Shown one piece after another: positions 1-13,790 of a DNA stretch of 64,000 bases. The stretch comes from Micropterus salmoides (taxonomy: Eukaryota > Chordata > Actinopteri > Centrarchiformes > Centrarchidae): NCBI RefSeq assembly GCF_014851395.1, contig NW_024040374.1:24322772-24386771 (forward strand), given 5' to 3'. The position numbers were made by a program, and so were the translations under genes. Within the stretch, counting starts at the first letter, position 1; the number at the start of each line of letters is the position of its first letter. Under the pieces are notes generated by a model. It was not told the origin of the DNA and did not search any database. It saw only the letters and a list, made by a program, of their open reading frames with translations.

Positions 1-128
1 ACGTCAGAAAATGCAAGTTGAATCTGTCTTATACCAGAGTCCTTGATTGTTCCTTTCTCCCGTTGCACATTGTCTTCCTTACAGTGATCACATGCTCTTC
101 ATTTCCCGTCTCATCTCTTCCTCCCCAG

Positions 129-1726
129 GTTATATAGGGGTGGTGAACCGGAGTCAGAAGGATATTGATGGAAAAAAGGATATTAATGAAGCTCTGCTTG
201 CAGAGCGGAAGTTCTTCCTGTCCCATCCAGCCTACAAACACATGGCTGAAAACATGGGCACACCATATTTACAAAGAATGCTTAACCAGGTTAAAAATGA
301 TGCGCATACACACACAGAGAAGTAAATACATTGTGTATGGTATTGTTACTGATTATGTTTGTTTGCAGCAACTGACAAACCACATCCGGGACACATTGCC
401 AGCCTTCCGTTGTCGTCTGCAGAGCCAGCTTCTGGCCTTGAACAAAGAGGCTGAAGAGTACAGACAATATAGTCCTGATGACCCTGCACGCAGGACTAAG
501 ACACTTCTACAGTCAGTCAGTCAGTCATTCTGCATGTGTGTGTGCCCATTTATTGTCTTTTGAATTATTTATGTCAGTGTTTCTCCTGGTATGTGTGTTT
601 CCGTGTTACAGGTTAGTTCAGCGCTTATCTGTTGACTTTGAGAAGCTAATCGAGGGCTCAGGCGACAAAGTAGACACCGTGAATCTGTCAGGAGGAGCTA
701 GGATCAACCGAATCTTCCATGAGCGCTTTCCCTATGAACTGATTAAGGTGCGTGTGTGGGATTTTTGCTTGTCTTTGTGTATGCGTAGTGCATGTCATAC
801 AGTAGCTCCATGAAAACTTTATGTGCATCGACAATAGTGATGCTATACTGTAATGCTCCTCAGCCAAGTGCTGAACTCTAACTGACAATGTACTGCATTT
901 GTCTTCAGATTGAGTTTGATGAGAAGAAGCTGCGGCGGGAGATCAACTATGCCATCAGAAACATCCATGGTGTCAGGTGTGGTAAAGTGTTCTGAGCAAA
1001 TGCCGTGTCACATGTCGTTTACATTTATTGTTGCTGTAGCCAATCTACCTATTTGTCTGTTTTTTTCTTTCCTCCACCTGCCTCTCTTTCCCTATAGGAC
1101 AGGTCTGTTCACTCCTGACATGGCCTTTGAGGCCATAGTGAAGAAACAGATATTAAGTCTAAAGGGGCCGTGTATTAAATTAGTTGACATGGTCAGTCAA
1201 GAACTAATCAACACTGTGTGCCAGTGTATCAACAAGGTATAAATGTGTGTCATGTACTTGTGCGAAGTACTGTACATTTCAGGGTGTCAGAACTGTCTTA
1301 TATCTGACTCCTGCTCTGTTTTTTTTCTCCATAGCTCAGTTCCTTTCCCAAACTGCATGATGAGACAGAGAGAATTGTAACCACCGAAATACAACAGCAA
1401 GAGAGTAAATGCAGGGACCAGGTCATTCTCACATAGTTTTAGATAACCACTGTATTGTTAAGTTTTGTGTGGGTCTGTTTCTGCACGTAATGTATGTCTG
1501 CTCTATTCAGGTCTTGTTGCTCATTGACATACAGCTTGCCTACATAAATACCAAACATGAGGATTTTATTGGCTTCACAAAGTGAGTAATCTAATTGGTT
1601 TTAAACTATAAAATGAACTGTAAATTCTAACAGAGTAAATAACACGAGCACTTCCTCTTTCTCAGTGCCCAGCAGACGAACAACCAAAGCAAAAAGAAGG
1701 TTGTTGCAGGGATGACGGGAAACCAG
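129..1726 (+). CDS. dnm3: dnm3 exons for the end of the GTPase domain and the stalk
   Basis: Eight short exons. The first opens with GYIGVVNRSQKDIDGKKD; NRSQ is the G5 nucleotide-base motif of dynamins, so the catalytic P-loop and switch regions are upstream and unseen. Next come the middle/stalk sequences HIRDTLPAF, VDFEKLIEGSGD, LSGGARINRIFHERFPYEL and HEDFIGFTNAQQ, which build the helical oligomer. The eighth exon ends in a lysine-rich loop (QSKKKVVAG), where other dynamins carry a variable linker before the PH domain. I did not find the optional ten-residue DNM3 linker exon in the intron that follows. This block is compact, with most introns under 200 bp. Confidence 0.93.
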
Positions 1727-4700
1727 GTGAGATTCTCCTTAGAGCTGCATTCCTTTTTACAGTATTTTTAACCATGTTAACCAAGGGGCATTTCAGATGG
1801 GGATTGCAACAGACAATTGGGCAGTTAGCCATCCTATTGGTCCATCCCTTCAACATTTTGATCAGAGTGAAATTTCATAAATTTCCATGAGAACATTCAT
1901 GATCCCCAGAGAATGCACCCAACAGACGTTTGATCTACAGAAGTGTGACCATAAAGTTTAACTGCCAACTACGTAAATAACCCAGTGATATCCCCAAATC
2001 TTATACCATGAAGCCTCTTGCTTTAGCACCAACACCCTTTGGTCAAAATCATCTTTGTCACTTTTAAGCAAAACAAACTTAAGTATATATTTCTGCATGA
2101 AAGGTGCTCCTCATGATGATAATATACGGGGGTCTAAACACTCAAAAATGATCCTTTGCTGGCAATAATTATCTGCAGCGCATAATTTGAGTGTGCATGC
2201 TTATGAACTAAATCTCTTCCATTTATTTTTTTTATATTTTTTATATTCAGAGGTCACCGTCCTATCTGTTATGCATTGATCAATAATATTCAGCATTTAA
2301 TAGCTGCAGATAAATGGGAGATTTTTGTGATTTTACGGGAGGAGAATTAAGGTCCAATCATCCAACCAGAGTTGATGTTGGCTTTTTATAGAAATGCAAT
2401 CAAGCAAAAGTGAGACACTTGTTGTAAGTGTCAGTCTGCAATGATTAATTACATAATTTTTATGTGACACATCTGAAAGCAGCAATAATTAAAAACACAA
2501 TCCCAGTATGAATATGTGTAGTCTGGGACCATGATGTATGATGATGATATTTGTTGAACAGCAGTCTATTTTAACCACAGCTTAAAAAGTTAAAAACTTA
2601 TTAAAAGTTAAAAGTTATTTATACAATCCCTCATATTGCTTTGATAGCAGTTAACTCTTAAATTATTAATATCAGTGTCATCCCCAAAAAGCCTAATGTA
2701 ATGAAATAAATAATTTCATCTTAATTTTACTCCTTTATCTCCTGTTTTTTTCCAGGGTGTGGCCCCTCTTTCAACCCTAATAGTAGGAGTCCACTCTCTT
2801 TAATCCTGCTCACTCACTGCTGCCTCTACTGGAAATATTTCTGTGAAGCACTCAAGCTTAAGGGTTGTGGGTTGGCATGCTACTGATGGCAGCGAATATG
2901 CACACTGGCAAAATGGCGTGTTGTCGCTTTATTAATCATGTTTTTCATCATTTGCTAATATTTTTGAACTCTTCCTCTCAGTGACAGTTTTCAGATTCCT
3001 CTCTCTGTCACAACCCAATCATCTTCACCTTCTGCAGTTCCACTGCTTCATAGATATTTTCCTTGTCTTCGGGATGTAAATGTCATTTCTTGGTATCTTT
3101 ACGCCATCTCATACTTCCTGTTCCCTTAATGATCACACATCTGCCTTCCAGTTTCGTCCATCCTATTTACTTACTTTTGTTTCTCTGCTCACTTTTATAT
3201 GTTGTATGTATGTGCATCTACTCTTCTCTTTGATCACAGGTGGTCAGTGAAATGTTTTGGTGATTGCCCTGTTGCTGCATAATCTACGTCATATATCTGA
3301 CAAATGTCAAATCTGCAAAAAGCTTTTTTTCCCTCCACTGTCACCTGTTTCTGATCTTTACTCTTATTTTCAAGGTCCACCTTCCTTGTGCGACCTCCTC
3401 TACACACCTTTAGAGAAGTTATACCTTGCTATCAAATGTTTGCTATACCTGTCCTCTGAATGCCATTGTGATGTCAGTCCTGCCATCTGAGCTTCTTACC
3501 CTTGGCTGCTGTGCAGGTCGTACGCAAGGGCTGGCTGACCATCAGCAACATTGGCATCATGAAAGGTGGAGCCAAGGAATACTGGTTTATTCTCACTGCC
3601 GAGAGCCTGTCCTGGTTCAAAGATGATGAGGTGAGGCATTCACACTCACAATCATGCTTAAAACAAATAGATTACATCAAAACACAGCAGTACACTGAAG
3701 TCATCACACATTTATTAACACCATATCTCAGCTTGAAGCAGCAATTTAATTGGGAAGTTGAGGGATCATTACGTAGAAGGGAAAATCTCTCATCTGTTGA
3801 TATTGTTGTCATCGTTCCAGTAAAGCCCCCGCAGTATTATTGAAGTAAGCGGAAGGGCTATTGGCCCTCTGTTCTGATGTCAGTGGGGCTGCCATCTGTC
3901 TGCCTGTCTGTGCCTGCTGTACAGGAGCAGAAGGTCTGCACAGCAAGTGTAGACAGGCAGACACACCACAACAGTCTCATCCTGTCACAGTTGATGTCAT
4001 GGGAAGAGGGAGTACAGGAAGTGAGATCAGAACAGCATTTGTATATGGATATGAACAATATTTACATCTGGATGAAAACACTAAAGGCGATGCTTTTGTG
4101 GATAAATATTGTGTTGTTTTTTGGCAGACAGATAATTGAGTGGTTGGTAGAAAACCATATGTAGAATTCTTTTACAAATAAGTTACTGTTCTTGGTAACC
4201 ACGCTTAAGCGGCTCGAAGGCCGTGTGCTATGGCTAAAGCTAAACAGACACGCTTTCTGACATGACTGCATTAAAAGCATAACTAAAAGTGCATCTTTAA
4301 CCCTGTTTCCCTGTCCAGTTAACAGTTTTCTTTGCTTTTCTCTCCTGCCACCTGGACCTGCAGCCCCTCCGTTTCCCCCGTTCATTCCTGACACCCCCTC
4401 CCCTCCCCTCCTCCTTCCCATTCGTCCCGCTCTCCCCTCACTCTTCCCCTTACTCCCCCTTTTCTTCCTCTTCTGGGAGTTTAGGCATTTGGAGCGGCTC
4501 ACTCTGACACAGCTGGAGCTGCCCCAAGCCAAACTGAGACACACACACATACACACACATGAACGCACAAACACACAGTGGGACAGAGTTGTATATACAG
4601 TGTACAGTACACATGCTGAGGCTGATGTAAACAAACTGGCATGCAAATAGTGGAGAAAAATATACACTCGCTCAAACAGACACACGGTCACTTTTCAGAT

Positions 4701-7700
4701 AAACACTGAATCGCTTGAACGCAGTGTTCCCAGACGCGGCCCCAGGCACACATATTGTACACACACAGTGTTGCAGGTTTACAAATCAACTCGCACAGAC
4801 GTAGCACATCTGAGACAAATAATACAAAGACAGGCAAGCGAAAATGTGTTGACCACATCAGAGCAGCAAACCTCGGCTGTCTGTGGAACACAATGACATA
4901 CAAATGTTTCACTATTTCAAGTCTAAACCTTTTCCGTTCGTTTTGGTTCAGTTAGACTAGTCATTGTTTAATCCCTGCACCTCCTCACTACATTCAAAGT
5001 TTTATAATTTGGTATCAGTTGGAAGGCCTGAGTGCAATGTCAGTCACCCATGTTATCAGAGAAGATCTACTGCTTTTCAGTGCACACAGTCACACAAGCC
5101 AAGCTTCTGCTTCTTCTCTCTTGCGGTTCCCGCTCTCAATCTCCCCGCCCACACTACCTCGACAGACATTTCTTTTTTCTACTACTGACCCCCCCTCCCC
5201 CACGACCACAGCCCCCCCACCTCTGTTGCCTTTTCCTCCTGCTTTCTTTCCCTCTCTCTATCTGTGTCTCTCTCTCTGTCTCTCTCTCTCTCTCTCTCTG
5301 TCTCCCGTTCTTTCTCTCTCTCCCCCTTTCTGTGGTTGGCAGTCTCCCTGGGACTGTGCACATTCCTGGCTGGAAAATCTGAAGCTTTGTCCAAACACCA
5401 GCTTCCAAGATCTGCCCAGAGAAATCCCACATGGCTGTTTCTACACTGCAGACCTCCCCCTTTGACTCCCCCTCTCTCCTCTCTCCTCTCAACTCCTCCA
5501 CAGTCTCTTGCAAAAATACCCCCCCCCCCCCCCCCACCACCACCACCACAACCACCTAAAAAAACCCTCCCTTCTCCATCCCTGTGTAGATTGCTTCTAT
5601 ACACTCCAGTTCTTTAACGTCTTTAAGATTACATCTCCTCTCTGTGTACCACAACAGTCATACCCTCATACTGACCTCATACTGAGAGTGCAGCATAATA
5701 GTTCAGAGTTTAATCCCCACAGCACACTGAACAGACATACATTCCTTCACCCCTCGACTGCCAGGGCTCCACCAGGCTGCCTGAAGAAAAACAGATGGCT
5801 CACGCCTATACACTTAATCTACATGCACCCCTCTGTGTGTAGGTGTCTGTGAGGCCTGTTTCAAATCTCAAATCCATTAGTCTATAGGAAGAGGAGACAC
5901 AGCTTCAGATACAGCAGCTCTGATGTATGATCCTCCAAGACCACCCTGACACCACTGGGAATATGACGCACACACATACACACTCCCACATGCATATACA
6001 AACATTGCCATGATGTCTGTGAAGACAGGATTCATCATATAGCCACACAGCATCTCTACAATGAATGTATGTAAATGTACTTTATAGCCTTAAATACTGA
6101 TAAGCTAACAGTCAGTCACAAGTTAAAGCTTCTCATGCTTGAGTGTGCTGTGTGTAAACTTTTCTACCATGAACATATGTATCACGCGCCGTTAACAAAG
6201 AGAATTAATTCAAGACAAACAAAATGGATGTCATGGTTGACTTAATGTAGAGTTAATGGCTGCATTTTGAAGAGAGAAAGCTGTTGACAGTGTATGCACA
6301 TTTAAAGACATTTGCACTCTTTCAAACAAGAAACATCAGAGAATGTTAGACCTATTAGACCTAGATACACCTCAGCATAGAATACATGCAGATTGTCACG
6401 TTGTCCTGAGTCTTGCAGGTGAAGCACTTCCTTGCACAGTCTAACCAATGTGCAGACTACTGTACACCAATAAGATCCTGAACAGGTAGTCTGAACACTG
6501 GGATGACGGAGCAGGACCCTTTCTCACTTTCTCTTCTGTTCGGCCTCGCCATTTCCCACTCTGGTTGTTTGCTAGCAGTCCTGCCCGAGGGGAGTCGGCA
6601 AAAGGTTTCCTCTGTTATTTTCTTCTTTCTTATCCTGTCTCTGTGTTGGGTCATAAGAGAGGGGTCTCGCACAGATCGGACATCCACGGGTGTTCCTCCT
6701 CCGGAGATGTTAGGGTAGCTTGAATCGGGCGTCTGCAGGGCTGTGTCCCAGCATAGTATCCAGTCTTGACGTGGCACATTCGCTCATTCAGCTCGGGATC
6801 TGCCTGTTCACTCGGGGAAGGCATAAGGCAATTCGGGGAGTGAGAGAAGGAGAGAGAGTTAGGGAGGAACTTAGCAGCCATATATGGGTTGATGAGACCC
6901 ATGGGAATCAACTTTGGAGTGGTCTGCAGTTTCTCCCCACTTCTCCTGCACTTTCTCTCCTGCATGTTCCTCAACCCTTCCTCTTCTACTCTATCAAAAT
7001 TCACCCCCCTGTATCCCTCTATCCACCTCTATCCCTCCTCTTCCTCTCTTCCTCATCTCTACTTTCTATTTCTACTCCATCAGAACACCCTATACTCTCT
7101 CCAGTCTCCGCCCCCTCTGTCTAAAGCGATCCCAGATGTTGCTATATGAGCGCCAATCCCGTTCTGTCATTTTTTTCAGCCTCTGTTACAGGAAGTGGGC
7201 CCCTTTGGAGGAAAAAAAAAAAAAGAGGAACGAAGGAAGAAAGTCGTAGGGTTCAGGGGAGCACTGAGAGAGGGAAGACCAAAAATGTACTATCAGCACA
7301 CACACATCTCATACCACATGTGTGCATGCAGATGCATCCACACACAGACAACACCCAGGATTTTTAGGATCCCCTCTTTTGCAGGTGTTGCTTCAGTTCT
7401 CTTTCCTATGGAAGTCTCCTTTCTTTTTCTCAATTTCCCATCTTTTTACTTCATCCAGGGCTGTTCCTAACCAACCTTTCTGGAAGCCCCCTTCTCAAAG
7501 GTTAGAAAGACAGAGCAGGCCAGGGAAGAGAGATGGGGGGGAGGGCTTCACTTTAGGAGAAATGTTGTGTTAGAGCTTGAGTCTGAATAATGACTTTCAC
7601 ATGTGAGCCCGGCCTCTCTCCCTCTTTTTTTGTACTCCTTCTCTCATTCCCTCCCTCCCTGCTTCATTTCTCTGTACCCTGCCTCCATACTGTCTGGTTC

Positions 7701-10700
7701 TCCTCACTCTGGCCGCTCCACTCCTCCAACTGTTCTCTGTCATTCATAAGTCCCCGTGGTGATGACAGACTATAGACTTATGGCATCTCTTCCCTCTTCC
7801 ACTGTCTCTCTTTTGCTAGTTAGTGGGTAGTTAGTGTGAATCAGTCTGACAGGCAGACGCATCATCTGATATGAACTCAGATGCTCTGCTAGCACAGTGT
7901 TCCACGTCTCCTGTTTTCCTCGCCTTCTGACACTTTCCCTTCTATAGTTCGAGTCTCTTGGCCCTTCTTTCTTCTCTAGGGGCAGGCTAATAAATTCACT
8001 ACCAGACAACTATTTTAGCTGAAGCCCCCAAGTGAACTGTCTTCTGTCTGTTGTGTATTGCTATCGACATCTGTGTTACCTCTCTGTGATGTCATATTTT
8101 ACTCTGCATACCTCTGTCAAACGTTATCTGAATGTATTCTGTCTTTTTCAGGAAAAGGAGAAGAAGTACATGCTTCCTCTGGACAACTTAAAGCTCAGAG
8201 ATGTGGAGAAGGGCTTCATGTCCAGCAAATTTGTCTTTGCGATCTTCAACACAGAGTTAAGGTTTGTGTGCAGGCCTGTGTTTGTCTATGTGTGTGAGTC
8301 AAAAAGGGGAATGCTGTTCTTGTCACCTGCTTGCTGAAGTTTCAGTGATATTTTACAAGGGTGGACATGTCAGAGGAGGAAAGGGAGGGGATGAGTGTTG
8401 TTTTGTCCTTACTTTGACCTCTTCCATTCAACTTTGCCACCGGGACTAAAAGGATATCCAGTGGGTACTGCAGCAGCGGGTGTAGTTTTTTTTGCCTCCA
8501 AGGTTTGGGTTTGCTGGGTTTATGTGGGTGAAACAGATTCAGAAAGACAGAGAGACAAAGACAGAGCATGAGAGAAAAAGAGAGAGTGTGTTTAGGAGCT
8601 GGAGCTGACCCAAAGCCTGGCTGATTGTACCAGAGCATGTGGGCTTTGTTTATAATTCTGTGCTATGCTGCATTCGGACACACAAAGTGGATTTGCGTGT
8701 GTGTGTGTGTGTATATAGACCACAGCATACCGACGGCAGGCTCATTAAGCAGCTAATCAAAGCCAGAGAGCTTGGATCAGAGATGAGGCTGCTCTTGTTT
8801 GGAAAGAATTGCTCGACTTACCACAAAAAGGAGGGAGAAAGAAGAATTGGAAGGGCTGAGAGGAGAAAGAAAGCGGGAGAGAAAGAGTATCAGAGCCATC
8901 GGCCAGGAATGTGTCAAAATCTGTCCTATGGCGCCCCCCCCCCTTTCCTGCGAGCTCACTCTCTCTGTTTCTCTTTCTGTATTTGCATGTGTGTGTGTGT
9001 GTGTGTGGCAGACATTGCAGTGGTTTTGTCCCTGTCTGACAGTAATCAAAAACCTCAGGAAAGTCTTCGAATCTAAAGCAGTCAAGGCTCTGTGCAGAAA
9101 TTCCTCAAGATGAGTGAAAAAACTCACACTGGCGGCCACGAGCTGAGGAGAGAATAGCAAAGGGGACGAGATTTTTTTTTTTAATGTGAGTGATAAATCA
9201 ACCCAGAGAACAATTTTAATGTGCGCTCGCTGGTGTATACGAATATTAGTGTCCTGATCCTAGTGTTATAGCACTCTAGTATTGTCATTGTTGGCCAGGC
9301 TCCCTGTCTGCTAGCCACCACGCCCTGACTTATTAGCCTCACCCATTCTGGCCTATTTCTTTATCTTTCTGTATGACTCTGTTGCTGCAATCTATCTCAT
9401 TTTCTCTTTCCATTTCTGTTGTCTCTCTCATTCTCACACACTCAAAGGTTTCAAATATTTGAGGCTAATTGCTATGTGTTCTGAATGTGAGAAGGGAACA
9501 ACAAAAGGAGGAACGAAACAACTAAGTGATTAAAGAAAAATGTTTAACAGATGGGCAACAGCCCGCTCCAGATCCTTTGCTTGTTTCTTACTTTGCTGTG
9601 CTGCCTCCACAGCCAAAGCACAGAGACGGCATGATGGTGTGAGGAGGGAAGTGAGGGGAGGATGGAGGGGAAAGAGGATCTTCGGAATGAACGACATGGA
9701 GGAAATAGATGGAGATAAGGGGATAAGTTGCAGTTAGGGTGGTCGTGTGAAGTGCAGCAGTTAGGGAGAAGTAACTGAAACTGTTTTATTTCGTGTGTCT
9801 GAAGGTATTTGTATGTGTGTATCTGCCTAGTTGCAAGTACTTGTGTGTGTCTCTGTCCTTAACATGTCAGTGAATCATTCCCTCTCTCCATTCTTCTGGA
9901 TTGTATATACGATATTGCACAAACTTTTGGGAAGATTGGCCCAACCTGTAAAACCCCACTTTCTATGAAGCACCTGTGTTCAATATGGGGTTCCCAACAT
10001 GGGGGTGACTCTCACAGAGCCCTTTTATGCAAAACCCAATGACCTGTATCAAATTATTTACACAAGAGGTGGGAACACTTGTCTCTAAGACATGTTTTTA
10101 AAGGGGTTGTATTTAGTTTTTGCTTTGTATATCAGAACCAACCCAGAGTTAGCTTTCATCCTATTGGACAGCTAAGCTAACATTACTGCAAATCATGTGA
10201 AATATATTGTGATTATGTGTTTTAGCTGGCCCAAGTTAGATAACTTTACGTTAGCTTGCTGGCTAACTCTGAGTGTGGTATGGCTTGCCACATTACTTCA
10301 CCAGCTAACCCGATCCCTGTCACCATCCTGTGTACCACTGGTATTCAAAGTGTCAAAGTGTTGATTTTAGCCTGCAAGATAAGTTTATTTAGCCAAACTG
10401 AAATAAACAATGATACATGAAATTAATACAAAAGACTAACTTCCAGGATAATTCCTAAAAGTAGGTTAGTTAGAGTGTTCTTTTGTGTGCTGTGTCTAAC
10501 ATTACTAATCCCACTACTATCAGATTTGGATTATTGTGTCTCAACTCATTTCCAGACTCATTCAGTACAGTAAGGTTACTTACTATTGTCTAACAGTTAT
10601 ACTAAAGTGTGGCAACAATCTCAGTTATAATATTCAGTCTAGCTCCCTAACCCTTTTTCGTTATCATCCAATAAATTTAGCTGTGCTGACATTGCTGAGC

Positions 10701-13700
10701 CTCTCTGATGAAAGATACAAAAATAGTTATTGTAAAGCCAGCAGGTGAGCTAACAACGTATCACCTCAGCTAAATGCAGTCAGTGTAACGTTGTCATGCA
10801 AAGAGCGCAGATTAGTTCAACGTCAAGCTAATAAAATATTACTGTAACGTTGCAGTGGGAGGTTACCTGAGTTTTCAGCATCTTTCTCCCCCCACAAAGT
10901 TAAAGAGATTATTTTTAGTTTTGTGCATCATTTAAAAAGTAACAATTCACACTTTATTGTTTTATGCACTCACAAGAAATTATACTTTAAAATAATTAAT
11001 TAATAAAACTTTAGAAACACAATCTTGTCAATGAGCCAACTTAAAGGATGATATTTCCCCTCATCAATAGTTGTTTGCAGGAGCTGAGTTTTATCTGTCT
11101 GGACGATACAGAATAACACTGCATCTAGGGCTGAAGCTTATTGTGTATTCCATTTAATAATAAGGAATGATTTTAATGAGTTTACCATACAAACAATGGC
11201 AGCTTTGTTCCAATAACATTTGGCTTGTATACAAAGTGGGCCAAGAGCTGAGTGAAGAAGGGGTATTAAGAAATTAGAAAACAAACACTGAAATTATCCA
11301 TGTGGTCTTGGTACATTTTGTGCTCTTATGTCCTCTTTTAAGGACACTACACACTAACTGATGAGAGGCAATCGGCATCATCTCAAAAGTAACAGCTCTG
11401 AAGATAAGTGATGATTAAACTGAGTGATACAACATGTGGTTAAGCCTGACGATGTTTTGCAGGGGACACGCGTTTTTTGTAGCACTCCTAGGGTCTACTT
11501 TCCTCTCTTCCCACAAGACGTGGAGCAAGACTTATTTTATTTCCACTGGGAGTGAGCGTGGTAAGAAAGAGCGTATAGTTAAAAATGAGTGAAGACATCA
11601 TTGCTCATCTGAAATTATCAAACATATTGTGACTATAACTCTGGCCACATACATTCATAAGAGAAAGAAGTAATAACACGTCATGACTAAAAGGCCAGGG
11701 TTCCTATTTTGGATAATGCTTGTCATATGTGACCATTCAGGACTACGTGTGTGATAGTCTTACAACCTGCAGATTATTCTGATGTGTTATATTTTCTCAC
11801 GGCATAAATGAGGTAACCAGTGGGTCAGTCTGCCCACAGCTTGGTGAATTTGTTTAAGGTATGTAGGGTTATGTGTTTATCACTCTGTATTGTGGAAAGA
11901 GTATTATCACTGGCTAGGAAACATTGTTTTTGGAGATGTCTGACATTATTGCATTGAATTTGCAGGAACGTGTATAAGGACTACAAATGCCTGGAGTTGG
12001 CCTGTAACTCTCAAGAGGAGCTGGACAGCTGGAAGGCTTCTCTGCTACAGGCCGGAGTCTACCCTGAGAAAATCACTGTTAGTACTCCGTAGTACTTGAC
12101 CCCTAATTCAAACCAATTAAACCCAACACTGACCTTAGCTGTGGGGAGTTGCACCTGTGTGCACTTTACCTTTTTATGTTGAATGTGTTCACAGCATCTG
12201 CTAACCTTAAAACCTGGCCATAACCCCTTACCCCTCTCTCCATGTTCCCCTTTCTTTTCCTCTGCCAAAACGAAAAAAGCAAGTCCCCCACCCCTTCCAT
12301 CTCGCTCTGTCGTTGGCTCTTCAGCACGGCATTCTTGGCCCATGATGTCACTACAACATGTGTGTATGTGTGTGCGTTCTAGTCTGTTTTTAATCATCAG
12401 TTCCTCGTCCCTCACCCGCTCCCCCCTTTTCTTTTCTTCTGCCCACTCCTCCTTACCTCCCTCTCTTGTGTTCCCTCTATTCGGCTCTCCCTGTTCCTAC
12501 CACAATGGCTCTACGCTTCTTCTCATCATGAGCATGGAATAGATGGCAAGATGTGGCGATACACATAAGACCAGTCTTGATTGTTTCACACATTTGTATT
12601 AGTATGAAGTTACCAGCTGTGATACCTCAACGGTCAATGCAGCACATTACATATCACTGGTTAACATAGGGACAGTCTGAACAGTAGCAATTACTCTTAA
12701 CTCCATCTCCTCTCTCTGCCACCCAGGTGGATGGGCAGGGATCTCCTGAAAACTTCACAGACCCCCAGCTGGAGCGTCAGGTGGAGACCATTCGTAACCT
12801 GGTTGACTCCTACATGAGCAACATTTATAAGACCATGAAGGACTTAATGCCAAAGACCATTATGCACCTCATGATCAACAGCGTAAGCTATCCAGACCTG
12901 TCTCTTAACTTTTTGAACATTTTCCCTCTCTCTCTCTTTAAATTTTTGTCTTTCATCTGTTACCAGCCAAAAGCTCAATCACAGCCCAGCAAGTATTCAC
13001 CATTTGAAACAATACTTGAGCATACTACTGTGACCTAAAAAATAAAATGAGAGGCCATGGAGGCCATTGGAACAAAAAAAAAGATTTACTTCGCCCCTTC
13101 AAGAATTTAGGTTCATAATCCCAAATCAGAGTAAAATATCACCTTACAATGTCTAACTTTTTGACTTGTCCCAGCTGTTTATAATCCCTCTGTAGGTGAA
13201 GGAGTTCATTAGCTCTGAGCTCCTGGCCCAGCTCTACGCTCTGGGAGAATGCTCTGCGCTGATGGATGAGTCACCAGAGCAGCAGCAGCACCGGGAGGAA
13301 GTGCTCTGCAAACACACTGCCCTGAAGGAGGCGCTTGCTGTCATTGGAAATATCTCCACCTCCACCTGCACCACCCCTCTGCCTCCACCTGTAGACTCCT
13401 CCTGGATACAGTCCTCCAGGTACAGACACACAGTTAAACTACAGTGATGCATAGATGCATGCAGTCAACAAAACTGCGCTACGCCTGTGTCATATAAGGT
13501 TCTCTTCTCCACCCAGCCTGACACCCCCTAAAAAGTCAGTGACCAGTGGCAAGGCAGTGTTTCGTGGCCATGCCCCATGCGTTCCTCGGTCGCCCACTCA
13601 CACTGCACCCAGTGCTTCACCGAGCCCTGATGGCCTTCAGCAGCTCGCTGGCCAACCTAACCGTGCTCCACCAAGTGTGCCAAGGTGACTCTGAAACCAC

Positions 13701-13754
13701 ACAATTACAGCCTGAAATCTGACCTGTTATATTATGATGACCTCTGTGTGTGTG

Positions 13755-13790
<36 letters not shown>

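Larger units (their letters stand above)
3880..6900 (-). ncRNA. dnm3os: Probable dnm3os antisense primary transcript (limits inferred)
   Basis: No long open frame of quality exists here. The two microRNA hairpins lie in the same antisense orientation 2.5 kb apart, so one minus-strand noncoding transcript hosting both is expected from the mammalian and zebrafish loci. Neither end is visible in the sequence. I placed the upstream edge near a perfect CArG box at 6878-6887 and the downstream edge just past mir-214; both are guesses. Between the hairpins lie pyrimidine-rich repeats (plus strand). Confidence 0.5.

Noticed and set aside
4062..4691. 209-codon minus-strand frame next to mir-214
   Set aside because: Crosses a low-complexity purine-rich tract (GRRRGGEG-type) and lies in the expected noncoding dnm3os transcript.
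5154..5604. Arg/Glu-rich frames on the minus strand and Ser/Leu or Pro-rich frames on the plus strand
   Set aside because: Translation of a C/T-rich microsatellite block; no conserved sequence.
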